DNA of 64,000 bases from Rhynchopus euleeides (Eukaryota; Euglenozoa; Diplonemea; Diplonemida; Diplonemidae). The notes beneath the pieces were generated by a model. That model was given only the letters and a program-made list of their open reading frames with translations, had not been told where the DNA came from and ran no database searches. The DNA lies in NCBI GenBank assembly GCA_963210315.1, contig OY723270.1, forward strand, positions 496,001-560,000, read 5' to 3'. The translations under genes and the position numbers were made by a program. Positions 21,425 to 31,801 of the stretch are shown here, piece by piece (the first letter of the stretch is position 1; each line of letters opens with the position of its first letter).

Positions 21425-24005
21425 TTTGCGGCGCCAAAGCTTCTGCTTGTCGGCGTCTTGAGAGAAGCACAGCTCTGCCGCCTCCAGGTTGACCTGTGTG
21501 GAGTGCGTGTGTGGACCAAGGCTTCCTCCGGGCCCTCCCTGTGTAATGGCGCCTCCCCCTGACAATGATCGCCCTCTAACGCCTCTACTCAGAACCCACC
21601 CACCCACCCCCGCTCTTCACCCTCTACATCCTCCCCGCCAAATAAGTGTATCGGATCACCACACCAGCAACCTCTTGGTATGAAGGTGTGAATGTGTTGG
21701 GGGCGCGGGGCCAAATCCGGGCAAAAACAAAAAGCAACTCCGCAGCCTGATGAGGAGGTTGAATTCTGTTGCCCAAAAGCGCTGCGGCTATCTTCTTTGA
21801 CACTGACAGGAGCCCTGTTGCAGTAAAAAAAAAACTGCCTCAAGAATAGACAAGACATACCCAGGTCGCAGTCGAGGGGTTAGGCTCGGAGCAGAGGAGC
21901 TTGCGGATGGAGGAAAAGATGAAGTCGATGGACTCCTGCTTGCTGGGGGGGATGCTGAAGCAGGCGTACCCGGCGGGCGAGATGTTGGGGTGGAAGATGG
22001 GGGTCTTGAACCGCACACGCGGGTACTCATCCTTGGACTCGGGGAACACGATCTCGACGTTGAACATGCCCTCCTCAAACAGCCCTTCGGGCTGCATAAT
22101 CGAGAGGTTCCACACGAAGACGTTGTCGGGATCGACCGGACCCCCGGAACAGCCGTGCATGCCGTCCTGCAGGAGGCGGGCATGCTCATCACGCAGCGTG
22201 GATGCGATGTAGCTCTTCCGCTTCGTCAGCTCCGCACCCTTCTGGCGCCACGACTCCGTCTCATCCTCGAGCTGCTGCGATATGCTGCGCAGCCTGTCCA
22301 GCAGTGTCTTGTAGTCAAACTTCCCTTCCGCCAGGTTGGTGGGGTATTCGAAAGGCGTCTTGACAAAAGCCTGCCCGTCCTTCGGGAGGCCCGTCTCCGC
22401 GACGGAGACGTACGTCTCATAGCGCATCAGGAACTCGCGTTTGATCTCGGGCCGGAAGTATTCAGTCTTGCCCGCCATGACTGCCTCCAGCACATCGCAC
22501 ACCGCAACGCGCAGCGACTCGTGCTGGATCTTGTCGGCGTAAGCCGCAGCCTCCGCCCGCACGTCCTCCGGGTCTCGGCGTCTTTTCTTCGTCGCGATGC
22601 CACCCACCCCTGCGGCGGGTGAAGAGGAAGAGCTCGAGGAGGTGGTGACGGGCACAGGTGCCGAGGACGACGGCGATTTCGCAGAAGGCGCACCACCAAC
22701 CACGGACCCCGTGCTGAGTGGGTTTGTGTTCGCAGATGTGTTGGGCGGCGTCGCCGCGCCGGACGCAGCTGAAGGCGACGTCGGCGACACAGACGGGATG
22801 TTCTGAAAGAGGGGTGGCGGTGGCGGTGGCGGCGGAGGTGGTCAGGCATGAGGCAAAATTACACACAAAAAATGCCTGGCGTGGGCTAGCGCGCATAAAA
22901 ATGAACCCCCAGCTCTGTGCGGTGAGGGCCGCCCCGGCGGGGGCAGCCCTGCCGTGAGCTCAGTCATACCTGCGGCGTCGTGGGCCCGCCGCTGGGAGAG
23001 CTGACGAACATCGGGACGCTGACGCCTTTGTCATCATCGCTCTCGATATCCTGCTCCAGCATCTCCTTCTCGAACCCGGGCTCGTTGTGGTACGGCTCGG
23101 CATTCATAATCAAGCTCTGGATCGCGTTGAGGACGTAGCCCACAGAGTAGGCGCTGCGCCAGATTTCTGAAGTCTCACCGCGCCACGTGCCCAGGATGGA
23201 CAAGCACACCTGTGTGGTGGTATGGGTGTTTGACAGAGTGAAATGATTCCCGGCACCTCCGTGGGTGTGCGCGGGGGCCAAGGTCGAGAAGCCCAAAACA
23301 GTTGCTCCCCAACAGCAGCCTCGCCTGTGCATGCATATATGTGGATGCAGCCCGTTCGGAAGAGCCTGTTGGGGCGGCCCAGGCAAGGACCCTCAATGCA
23401 CTGACATGGTGCCACCACAAATGTGTGGCCCGACAGGCCCACCACAGGCCCCAGAGGAAGCTGGTGTGCGTACCTTGCCATCTGCGTAGAGGTTTGGGTT
23501 GAACCGAACCCGCCCAAAGTCAGTCGTCGAGATCTTGACCTGAAGGTAGGGAGGGTGTTGGATGCGTGAGAAAGAGAGAGCACCGCCTCACAACACACTG
23601 GCTGCAAAGTGGCATCAAACAACAGGCTGAGTGGCTTGTGAGTGAGAAGTGGGAACGCGAGAAGATAAGTGTGCCATTTGGCAGAACACGGCAGGCACTC
23701 GTCATAATCAATTTCAGAAATCTGGTCCTTCTCACACAAAACGCTGCACATCCAGGCACCGTTCGGAACAACAAGATAAATGCACAAACCTTCGGGGGCT
23801 CGTTGGGGTACGTCTGCGGGAAGCGCATGTCGAACGAGAAAAACCCGAAATGGTAAGGCGTCTGCGGGGGTCCCACCATCATTGCCACGACGTGGTCAAG
23901 CTTGTCCTCGACACACGTGACGTAGATGGGCGGGCTGTCCGTGTTCGGGCTCTGCATGACCTCCTTCAGGTCCTTCTGCACACGGAACGCGCATGAGTTC
24001 GCCAT
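21425..24005 (-). CDS. UBE2Z-like ubiquitin-conjugating enzyme with a second C-terminal UBC domain
   Basis: Exons 24005-23790, 23539-23474, 23209-22970, 22802-21861 and 21493-21425 join in phase 0 with GT-AG introns (at least 511 residues). The first UBC domain (about 5-160) matches UBE2[12 protein letters not shown], then active-site Cys96 in VCLSILGTW, then PYHNEPGFE. Next is the UBE2Z-type C-terminal extension ([25 protein letters not shown], about 235-340). A full second UBC domain follows, with [12 protein letters not shown], Cys455 in GYACFSIPP, and the final helix from exon 5 ([17 protein letters not shown]). E2 enzymes carry activated ubiquitin or a ubiquitin-like protein as a thioester; UBE2Z works with UBA6. 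A Ser/Ala/Thr-rich linker and KKRRR lie between exon 3 and the extension. The 3' end is uncertain: reading past 21425 stops at 21368. An upstream in-frame Met at 24248 would add a His/Pro-rich leader. Confidence 0.85.
21708..21838 (+). repeat. SINE-like family 2 copy in an E2-gene intron
   Basis: CAAATCCGGGCAAAAACAAA, CAGCCTGATGAGGAGGTTGA and GACAGGAGCCCTGTTGCAGT match copies near 6340, 47672, 60372 and 62128. It lies between exons 4 and 5 of the E2 gene, in antisense orientation to it. Confidence 0.75.
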
Positions 24006-25809
24006 TGTGTGGTCTGCCCTTTCACCCCCAAGCAGGCAAACCCGGCCCTCCCTTTCTTGCGCCGGCCGCACGCGGCACTGCGAAGGGGAAAAAACCCCAC
24101 CCCCAAACGACAGCCCTTGGTTGGTGGCTGCCCGCCAACCCGTCTGCTGGTGGTGGTGGTTGTGGTGGTGATGTGGCGGTGGCCAAGACATAGCAGTGCC
24201 CCCGACGGGGGGAGGTGAGGGAGGGTCGTTCTTCGCGGAAATCGACAAATAGTATCGCCAAAGCTCTTTCTCCTTCCTTCAGATCTTTGCACCACGGCGC
24301 AAAGGCACAAGGGGGTGGTGGTGGTGGGGGGGGTTTTTTTTTTCCAAAAAAGATAGAAACCGGAACAACACACATATGACGACCATCACCCCCCAGGCCT
24401 GTTTTTTTTGACGAGAAATACCTGGCCTGGCCAGTGGAAATAGAATTGAAAATCTCTGATGAGAAGATCCTGACACAAACAAATAACTAGGACCGGTCCC
24501 CCCTCCCCCCCCCCCCCAGACCCTGCCATGCCCCACCTGCTGATAGTCAAGGAATGACCACGATTGAGAAAGAGAGTCTGGACGCTATCTCACCCCCCCC
24601 CCCCTCCACCTCCACCTCCAACAGTACTGCGCCCTTTGTGGGCCGGCTTCCGCCTTCCCCCAGGCGTACCGCGATTATACGAAGGATAGGATCATATAGT
24701 TGGTGCCCTCTGAAAAAGCCCGATTTACGTACTTCCTACACGGTGGGATACCAGCAAGGGGGGGGGGGGGGGGGGGTAGGGCCAACCCCCTTTTTTTTGA
24801 CGAAAAAAATAACGACTGCCGCAGCAGGACCCTTTCAATGAGATGCCCCGTTCTTACGGAGTTCTTACGTACTCACTACGTAGTTCCTATACAATTTTCA
24901 GGGGCACAACCACCAGCAGTGCTGCACACCCGACCCTTCAGCCAGAATTCCGACAGGCCTTTCAGGAGGGCGGGGATGGGTTGGGAGCAGCACGGTTGGG
25001 AGCGCGGGGTTGCGTTGCGGACAACACGGGGAATACGGCTCGGCTGACCTTCCGGCAGTAAACGACCCCCCCCCCCCCCCTCCCCCCTGTTTCTTCTTTG
25101 GAGAGAGAGAGAGAGAGGTGGGGAGAACAAGAGCCTGCACCCGTCCATCCCCAACACCCGCCACCACCGCCCTCCGAGCACAGAACCAAAGCGGGGCTGG
25201 TTGGGGGTGGGGGGGGGGGGGGGGGTGGCGGGGGTGGTGCACCCCCTCCCCCCCTCCCCCGTCGGAATGCAGCAAAAGGAGCTGCCCGCCCATACCCCGC
25301 CGCACACCCACCGAAGTGGGGTTCTAGCATCGGACCCGCATGGGACATACACACACAGAACACATGATGCGCGGGGTTGCGGTTTCGTTGCCTCCCCTTC
25401 AGTGACAGCGCAGGGGGTCGGAAACAGGTGCCGCCAGGGGGGGAGGCAGGTTGTGGATTTGCGCGGCTGATCTTTGAAACCACAGAGGGGGGAGGGGCCC
25501 TTTGATTTGTCTGACTTGTCTCGGTGGCTCTCCAAGCTGACTGAAAAGGAAGCCCCCCCACCTCCACCTCCACCCCCCCCCCCCGGTTTTAAAAAAATCT
25601 GAACCTGCATGAAATACACACACAAGGCGGTTGAGCCGGGCTCACGGCTGATACCGCCCGAAGCATGTTCGCACTCACTCACTCACTCACAAACACAAAT
25701 CCACAACCCCTCCCCTGCCAAGTCCCTGCAGACATGACCCCCCCCACACACCACCATCCTCCCCACCCCCCCAAGAACCGATAGTCCTTTCACGAGCGGG
25801 AGATTTTTT
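24006..25809. other. Low-complexity spacer
   Basis: No gene supported. GT-rich (24140-24180), G/C homopolymers (24335, 24500, 24590, 24755, 25065, 25205, 25575), a GA microsatellite (25098-25115) and CT-rich tracts. Proline-rich open frames on both strands derive from these runs. Confidence 0.6.
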
Positions 25810-25985
25810 CACGGTTTGCCCCCCGGGCGGGATCCCGGGCGGGCCCGGCCGGGTTCCGGGAAATTCCGGGATTCCCGGGATTTCCCGGCCGGGAATCCCG
25901 GGATCCCGGCCGGGAAATCCCGGGATCCCGGCCGGGAAATCCCGGGATGACCCCGGGGTATCCCGGGGTCATCCCGGGACCCCCC
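25810..25985. repeat. Left GC-palindromic subterminal array of the hAT-like element
   Basis: Tandem and inverted units of CCCGGGATCCCGGCCGGGAAAT with almost no other sequence. Every unit is itself palindromic. Subterminal repeats usually bind transposase; that role is inferred. The right-hand counterpart is at 31648-31795. Confidence 0.85.
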
Positions 25986-26229
25986 CGGGGTCAGGTGTAG
26001 GTGGGTGGTAAGATGACTTGAGAGTTTTGCACATTGCACATTGCACGCTGCCGTTGCCCCCTTCCCCTTTGCGATCCACCCGATGTCATTAGTTTTTGCT
26101 GGACCCGACTATTTCACCTCACATATACCGCACGTGACTTGGACCCCACAACCCCGCCCCGCCCCCCCCCCCCCACGTAACTGCGCCGCATACACACACC
26201 CGGCAGAGAAACCTTCCACAACAGCAAAC

Positions 26230-26431
26230 ATGCACCGTACTCTTTTGTTACTCCTCATTTTTTTTTCCTTCCTGCTCGTTGGTGATGCAGCACCAGGGCA
26301 GAAAGGAGGGAAGAGGGCGAGGGATGATGCGGATGACGGCGACAGCGATGGCGACGGCGGCAAGAGCCGCAAGCAACCTCGCCGAGGCAAGGCGGAGGTA
26401 GCGGCCCCGGAACCGGACCCCACCACTGACA

Positions 26432-26463
<32 letters not shown>

Positions 26464-28803
26464 ATCGACGACGCCATTGAGGCGGTGCTGAAGGAGGTGA
26501 AGCGGAAGAGGCAGCCGCTGATCGATTTGGCCGTCGCTGAAGGGGTCCTCACAGAGAATGAGAAAGCCCCCCTCATGCCGAAGATCGCCCGCCTGATTGC
26601 TCTCGGACGGAAGAAGAAGGAGCTCGCCGCCAGCGCAGTGGCCTTGCGCACGCCGACGGGGAAGTTGCGCCGCCCGGCAAAGGCCGCCCTCGCCGAGAGC
26701 CTCAGCAGCCAAGCTGACCTGACCCCCCCGAAGCTGCAGCCTGCCCAGTCTTTGTCGACCCGCTTCTCCGAGTTCAAGTGGCTTTCAGTCAAGACGAAAG
26801 CGGAGGCCACGACCGACGGGTACAGGTTCGCGAAGGCCACGGCGAGATGCTGCGACGAGCAGGAGGTGCCCGTGTGTGCTCCGTGCAAGTGGGCGTTTGC
26901 ACCCGGCGTCGACAGGCACGACCTCACGAGCCACGTGGGTACGAAGGGCCACGGTCGCAATGCAACGACCCCAGTCGACGCCTCAACGCCAAACCGTGAC
27001 GCATCCACACCAGCAGCCGACCGATCCACACCTTCGAGCAACCGACCCGCACCAGCAAACCCCAACGTCCGGGAAACGCTGCTGGAGGTGTGCACGATGG
27101 CAGGGCTCTCGTTTCGTGGCGCGACGCAGGTCTTCCGTGCCGTCTCTGGGCTCACCATCCCAGAAGACGTCAACATGCAGAAGGTCTGGCAGAGGAGCGG
27201 GGCGACCGTCTACGACAACCACCTCGACACGATTGCCGATATGCTCGCAGGACAAGATCTGAGCATCGTCCACGACTGTGGTTCGACGATCCAGGGTCAG
27301 AATGTCGTGTTGTTCATTGCACAGACCGCTACAACGTCCGTTGCGCTGCCGCTACAGTATTCGGATGTCCCGTTTACAGGTCTTACGGTGCGCACCGCGC
27401 TGGAGGAATCTCTCGCTGCTGTCGGTGTGGGGATTGAACAGGTGAGGGTCGTGCGCAGCGATCGTGGTGGGTCGAACGTGAAGATGTCGCGCGACCTAGC
27501 AGGAGAGGCTCACATCCCGTACGTATCCTGCCTGGCTCACCTGCTGAACAACACCCTTTCCGATGTTCGTCGGATGATGAAGGCCGCCGAGGACCCCCTG
27601 CTCGACTTCTTCCACCTCACGAACTACGTGTTTGGTGACGCGAAAAAGCAGAACAAGTGGCGGGACCACCAAAGAAGTGTGCAGAGCGACCCCCAGACAC
27701 ACACGGCGGGTGTCCTATTGGCGAAGCTGCGGAAGCAGTCGGCATCGACGACAACGCGGGAACAGGACAAACTTCTGGACAAGATGAAGGGCCTCTGCAA
27801 GGCCGCGGTGACCGAGGCGCACAAGGATGCGATTGCCAACGCAAAGACGTTTGGGGAGCTTTGCAGCTTGATGTCTGCAGCACACGCCGACATGAAGAGC
27901 ACTCTGCAGGAGGCGGTGGCCATCAAACGTGCACCCCGGATCTACGACACACGCTTCGTCAGCATGCTCGACTGCGCGGAGCACTTTGAAGAGCGTGTCG
28001 CCATGCTGTACTCGTACATGGCTACCGGGATTGGCAATGCCTACACTCCCCCCACGTTCGAGAAGCTTGCTGTGCTGCTGAAGACCGTCGGTTCTGAGGC
28101 GCTTCAGGACATGCTGACGGAGTTCGTCCGTGCCGCGGCGCCGGTAAGAGCCGCTTTGTCGCGGTACAGCAACGCGCAGGCACCCGGGACGGTTGGATCG
28201 GCGACGATCTACGCGGAGGTGGAGGAGCTGATCGACATCCTCCAGAGGGCGAGCACGGGGGATGGACTCGCAGCCCGCGTGTCCAAGACCTTCTACAACG
28301 GTCTGCAGAGCCGGTGGCGCGAATCCTCGGAAACGGGCCGGGGGTTCTACCTCTCTGTGCGCCAGCTGACTCCGGAGGGGTACGAGACCCTGGAGATGCT
28401 GGATGACCTGCTGCCACGCGAAGACCTCGGCAAGCACATCGGCTTCGACGTCACCGCGCCCATGTACCAGGCGTACACTTCGGCAGTGTCGGAGCACGAG
28501 GTCGGCTCAGAGAGGGTATTCTGGAAACGCCAGCTTACCAACGAGACGCTCAAGCCTCTTGCTGAGCGTGTGTTGTTTCTCCTCACCTTGCCCCCTTCCT
28601 GCACAGCACCTGACAGCGCACTCTCTGTCATGATGCAAGCCATCCCCGTGTGCCGGAGTGCTATGTCCCGCGACTCCCACGCAAAGCTCTCGCTCTTGGC
28701 CATCAATCAAGATGTGCGAGGTGCGTACGGCAAGGAGTGTGGCTTCCGGCGGACATTCCCGTCACTCCGTGTGAATGACGCTGAGAGTGACGATGAGGAG
28801 TGA
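26230..28803 (+). CDS. hAT-superfamily transposase-like protein
   Basis: An intact single-exon frame; ATG 26230 gives 857 residues, and an in-frame ATG at 26083 would add 49. The N-terminus MHRTLLLLLIFFSFLLVG looks like a signal peptide and is followed directly by basic and acidic clusters (GGKRARDD, a run of about 12 Asp). A C2H2-like BED-type finger is at about 216-242 (CAPC then HDLTSHVGTKGH). An RNase-H-like region has Asp in IVHDCGST (about 348), VRSDRGGSN (about 411) and CLAHLLNNTL. The C-terminal hAT dimerisation region is near 763-824 (NETLKPLAERVLFLLTLPPS, then SRDSHAKLSLL). hAT enzymes cut and paste DNA in the nucleus. The lack of stops over 2.6 kb suggests recent activity or selection. 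The signal-like start is odd for a nuclear enzyme and may mean that the true start lies elsewhere. Confidence 0.8.
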
Positions 28804-28829
28804 TTTGTCCGGCACAGTGTGTGCGTCCG

Positions 28830-29184
28830 TGTGGTTATGAAGTTTTAAGGCGGTGTCGCCCTGCACGGGCAGTAGCACCTCCCCTTCAGTATCGCACTCC
28901 CGAAGGATTCCCCAACACGACGTGACACCGGTTTCGACGCGTACTCTTCGTACCCCTCCCCCCGGCCGCGTCTCTTCAGCGAAGAACCGGGGATAATCGG
29001 ACCAGGGCTAGCTAAACCCTGGTGGTGTCACGGGTGGGGTTGGAGAGGGAGAAAAGGAAGAAATGAAGTTGCGAAAAAGTCAAACACTGACACGTGAAAT
29101 CAATAAAAAGGGTGGTATATATCGCCCCCTTGCTGCGACGAAGACACTAAATAGTCAGGCCGCTTCAAGAGTCTTGAGGGCTTG
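28830..29184. repeat. Left LTR of the nested element
   Basis: 355 bases starting TGTGGTTATGAAG and ending GAGGGCTTG. It contains a TATATAT box near 29116-29122 and the folded segment at 28921-29032. The second copy is at 29629-29984; it differs by G/A in GGTTATRAAG and one extra A in GAGAAAAAGG, so the insertion is young. Confidence 0.85.
28921..29032 (-). other. Strongly folded LTR segment with partial hammerhead-like core
   Basis: Stems seen directly: CGTGACACC/GGTGTCACG (28921-28929 with 29024-29032), CCGGTT/AACCGG (28928-28933 with 28985-28990), GACGCG/CGCGTC (28936-28941 with 28967-28972) and ACCAGGG/CCCTGGT (29001-29023). Read on the minus strand, CUGAAGA abuts the 6-bp GACGCG stem, whose other side is followed by GAAA, then ACCGG pairing with an upstream CCGGU. 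That is a hammerhead core with stems II and III, but only five bases (CUUCG) separate the would-be cleavage site from CUGAAGA, so stem I is missing. Repeated identically in the second LTR (from 29720). Confidence 0.4.
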
Positions 29185-29628
29185 AAGGAAGAAACAGGTT
29201 GCTGATGAGTCTCAGGAGCAGGCACCTTTTGTCCGCCCACATGACCTTCGCCCGAAGGCGAACCTCGTCCAGCTTGGCTCGATCGCCACAGAGAAGGGGA
29301 TCATTCTCCGCTGTGGTGAACATCTTAAAAACCGAGGGTGCAGAGGTGGGGCAGCCCACTGGTGCGACAGCAGGCCGCCCCCGGATAGCTATAACTAGTG
29401 CATAGGAAGCATACGACGGCACACGCAACAGATGCCGAAGGCACAACGGCGGGTCACTTTTAACCACCAGAGGAGTGGCACTCCCGAGGGGTGGGGAAGG
29501 GGGGGTAGTCACAACACTTTCGAAGGAAGAAAAGGGGCAAATGGGATGTTTTGTGCAAGGTAGAAAGGAAGTCACAACATGAGGCAGGGGGGATTGCTCA
29601 TCAGGCCTGGGGGAATAGAGGGTTTGTG

Positions 29629-29984
29629 TGTGGTTATAAAGTTTTAAGGCGGTGTCGCCCTGCACGGGCAGTAGCACCTCCCCTTCAGTATCGCACTCCC
29701 GAAGGATTCCCCAACACGACGTGACACCGGTTTCGACGCGTACTCTTCGTACCCCTCCCCCCGGCCGCGTCTCTTCAGCGAAGAACCGGGGATAATCGGA
29801 CCAGGGCTAGCTAAACCCTGGTGGTGTCACGGGTGGGGTTGGAGAGGGAGAAAAAGGAAGAAATGAAGTTGCGAAAAAGTCAAACACTGACACGTGAAAT
29901 CAATAAAAAGGGTGGTATATATCGCCCCCTTGCTGCGACGAAGACACTAAATAGTCAGGCCGCTTCAAGAGTCTTGAGGGCTTG
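29629..29984. repeat. Right LTR of the nested element
   Basis: Near-identical direct copy of 28830-29184, including the folded segment (offset about 800). The target duplication TGTGCGTCCG follows immediately. Confidence 0.85.
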
Positions 29985-30465
29985 TGTGCGTCCGTGTGTG
30001 TGTATATCGTATTCCTTGCTGTCTGTGTCTGACGTCTTGTTCTGCAGCTGTGAGACGTCGTATGATGCTGATTGCCCTCCGATGCCATCAGCTGCTTTGG
30101 AGTCACGAGGGTATTGTGGCTCCCTTCGGAGGTTGTTGTTGCAGTGCATGTACTGCTTTTGTGTTTGTAGTTTGCCGGATCAGAAAGTCAGGAGAAGCGA
30201 ATCGCGCGGCGCCCCAGCCCCAGACCCCAGCCCCTGCCACTTGCCACTTGTGTGCTGCCTTCGTGTGTGCGCCTGTGCCTCCCTGTTCTGCATTTAGTTG
30301 CCCTCGCGGGTATCACGATACAGAGCAGTCCACCCCCTCCCCCCCCCAAAAATCGTTCGCATCATCTTGACGCCCATTCCTTCCACTTTCTGTGGATGTT
30401 TTTGGTATTTCCGAACGGAATTTTCCAGCGTCAAGACTGATACCTCGCCGTTTTCGAGTCAGTCA

Positions 30466-31523
30466 CTTCCACCGCCGCTGCGATTTGCGTACCGGTAGTT
30501 GTGCAGAAATGCTAACATTTAATTTGCTCTGTGGAACCTGGACTGCACCTTCTGGGATGTGAGTCTGTAGATAGTTGGACAGTTGCAGTACCCATCTGTT
30601 AGAAAGCTGAAAGGAACCTTGTCGGGCGATCAAGGACGACTGAGGGTTCAGTTTGAGTTTAATGTGGTCCAAGGGTACAACAGACATCACTGCTTGCAGA
30701 TCCCTCTTGCTTGTCCCTCTGGTAACTTCCAACGGCTCAAACTCCTCGACTTCCTTGGGTGGGCATTTGCCATACCTGACGTAAAACAGTGATGCTTCGT
30801 GCTAGTGGTGAACCTGACGTTAGTAAAGGAAGGGTGCTGCGGCTGTCCACGAGGGGCTCTGATGCCTCCTCACGGTGCCTGGTTGGTCGGTTCAGGTGAA
30901 ACAGAGCAAATTTAGTGTTAGGGGGATGCCTCTGGTCAAGGCCTTTTCACAAAAATTGACCCACGGCGCCGAGTTGGGCCGTTGGTTCCTGGTTGTAGCT
31001 CGGTCTACGCCAGGTTCCACACCCCGTCATCGCAAAACGTACGCATACACAGAGGCAAAACACAACAGCCTCTGTGGTACGGGAGCATGGCGGGAGGAAA
31101 TTTTGCCTTTTGGTCAAATAGGCACCCTTTTGTAATCACTTGACCCGCAGGGTGGCTGAGTCTTATCAGACAGGCCGACCTACATGTTGATCAGTGGAAC
31201 CACACAACCTGTTCAACCTGCCCCCGGGGTGGCTGAGTCCACCCCTGCCGTAGCGTAAGATAAGCCTACGTCGACCCTCGTCGTCCTCTTCGTCGTCCTA
31301 GGACTGTGGAGTTCAGCAACCAGGAGGATGCGGAACTGCTGTGAGCTGCACACTCTCTTGACACACCTGCACGTATCTGCGGTACACTCGTGGTAACCCC
31401 GAACCCTGTATTTATACAGGAGACTTCCATCTGGGACAGTTTCTGTTCCAGATGAGCTTTGACAGTGGTAGCCATCTTTGCTATGGAGCCATCGTCATTG
31501 CTATCGTCGTCACTCGGACCCAT
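30466..31523 (-). CDS. Possible exons of a second hAT-element or host gene (unassigned)
   Basis: Two stretches read like protein. One runs from about 30770 to 30466 after a CAG acceptor (CPPKEVEEFEPLEVTRGTSK, VVPLDHIKLKLNPQSS, QLSNRWVLQLSNYLQTHI). The other starts at ATG 31523 (GPSDDDSNDDGSIAKM, KAHLEQKLSQME). Codon choice looks coding and the region is not G-rich, but I could not join them with clear splice sites and the family is not recognised. The sequence between them (30800-31260) has short open stretches such as PNSAPWVNFCEKALTRGI. Confidence 0.3.
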
Positions 31524-31647
31524 GAGCAGTGGATACAATTGGTGTGGAAGGAGAGGGTGCGGTTCTGGATCAGCAGGTCTGAATCTGAAACTGGGGACTG
31601 AAAGCCATAGGTCTGAGATGACCTCGGTCCAAGCGACCTGAGACTGA

Positions 31648-31795
31648 GAACCCCCGGGATTCCCGGCCGGACCCCGGCCGGACCCGGCCGGGATTTCCCC
31701 GGGATCCCGGCCGGGATTTCAAAATCCCGGTCCCGGGCCCGGAATTTCCGGGCCCGGCCGGGGTTTCCCGGGATCCTGCCGGGGGGCAAACCGTG
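31648..31795. repeat. Right GC-palindromic subterminal array of the hAT-like element
   Basis: Units of CCCGGCCGGGATTTCCCGGGA type, inverted relative to the left array and ending in the shared GGCAAACCGTG terminus. Confidence 0.85.
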
Positions 31796-31801
31796 TTTTT
31801 T

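Larger units (their letters stand above)
28830..29984. mobile_element. Short non-autonomous LTR element nested in the hAT-like transposon
   Basis: Two direct repeats of 355 and 356 bases (28830-29184, 29629-29984) differ at only about two positions and enclose 444 bases. The 10-base sequence TGTGCGTCCG occurs just before the first (28820-28829) and just after the second (29985-29994), a clear target duplication. It lies 27 bases past the transposase stop. The interior has a minus-strand open frame (about 29345-29165: NDPLLCGDRAKLDEVRLRAK) but no RT or integrase. A purine-rich GGGGGAATAGAGGG precedes the second repeat. The size fits TRIM or retrozyme-type elements. Confidence 0.8.
25810..31795 (+). 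mobile_element. hAT-like DNA transposon with GC-palindromic ends
   Basis: The left end CACGGTTTGCCCCCCGGG is matched in inverted orientation by the right end CCGGGGGGCAAACCGTG (31779-31795). Both lie against an identical T6 run (25804-25809, 31796-31801). Immediately inside each end is a 150-180 bp array of CCCGGGATTTCCCGGCCGGG-type palindromes. The body carries one large transposase frame on the plus strand and possible exons on the minus strand. hAT elements normally make 8-bp duplications; only T6 is shared here, so the flanks are ambiguous. A short-LTR element sits inside. Confidence 0.65.

Noticed and set aside
21740..21780. CTGATGAG in SINE-like family 2 as a hammerhead ribozyme core
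   Set aside because: No stem II can be formed after it and no GAAA follows at the right distance; the same is true for families 3 and 4.
26109..27176. 355-residue frame antisense to the transposase
   Set aside because: Serine-rich shadow of the transposase gene; the plus strand has the finger and hAT motifs.
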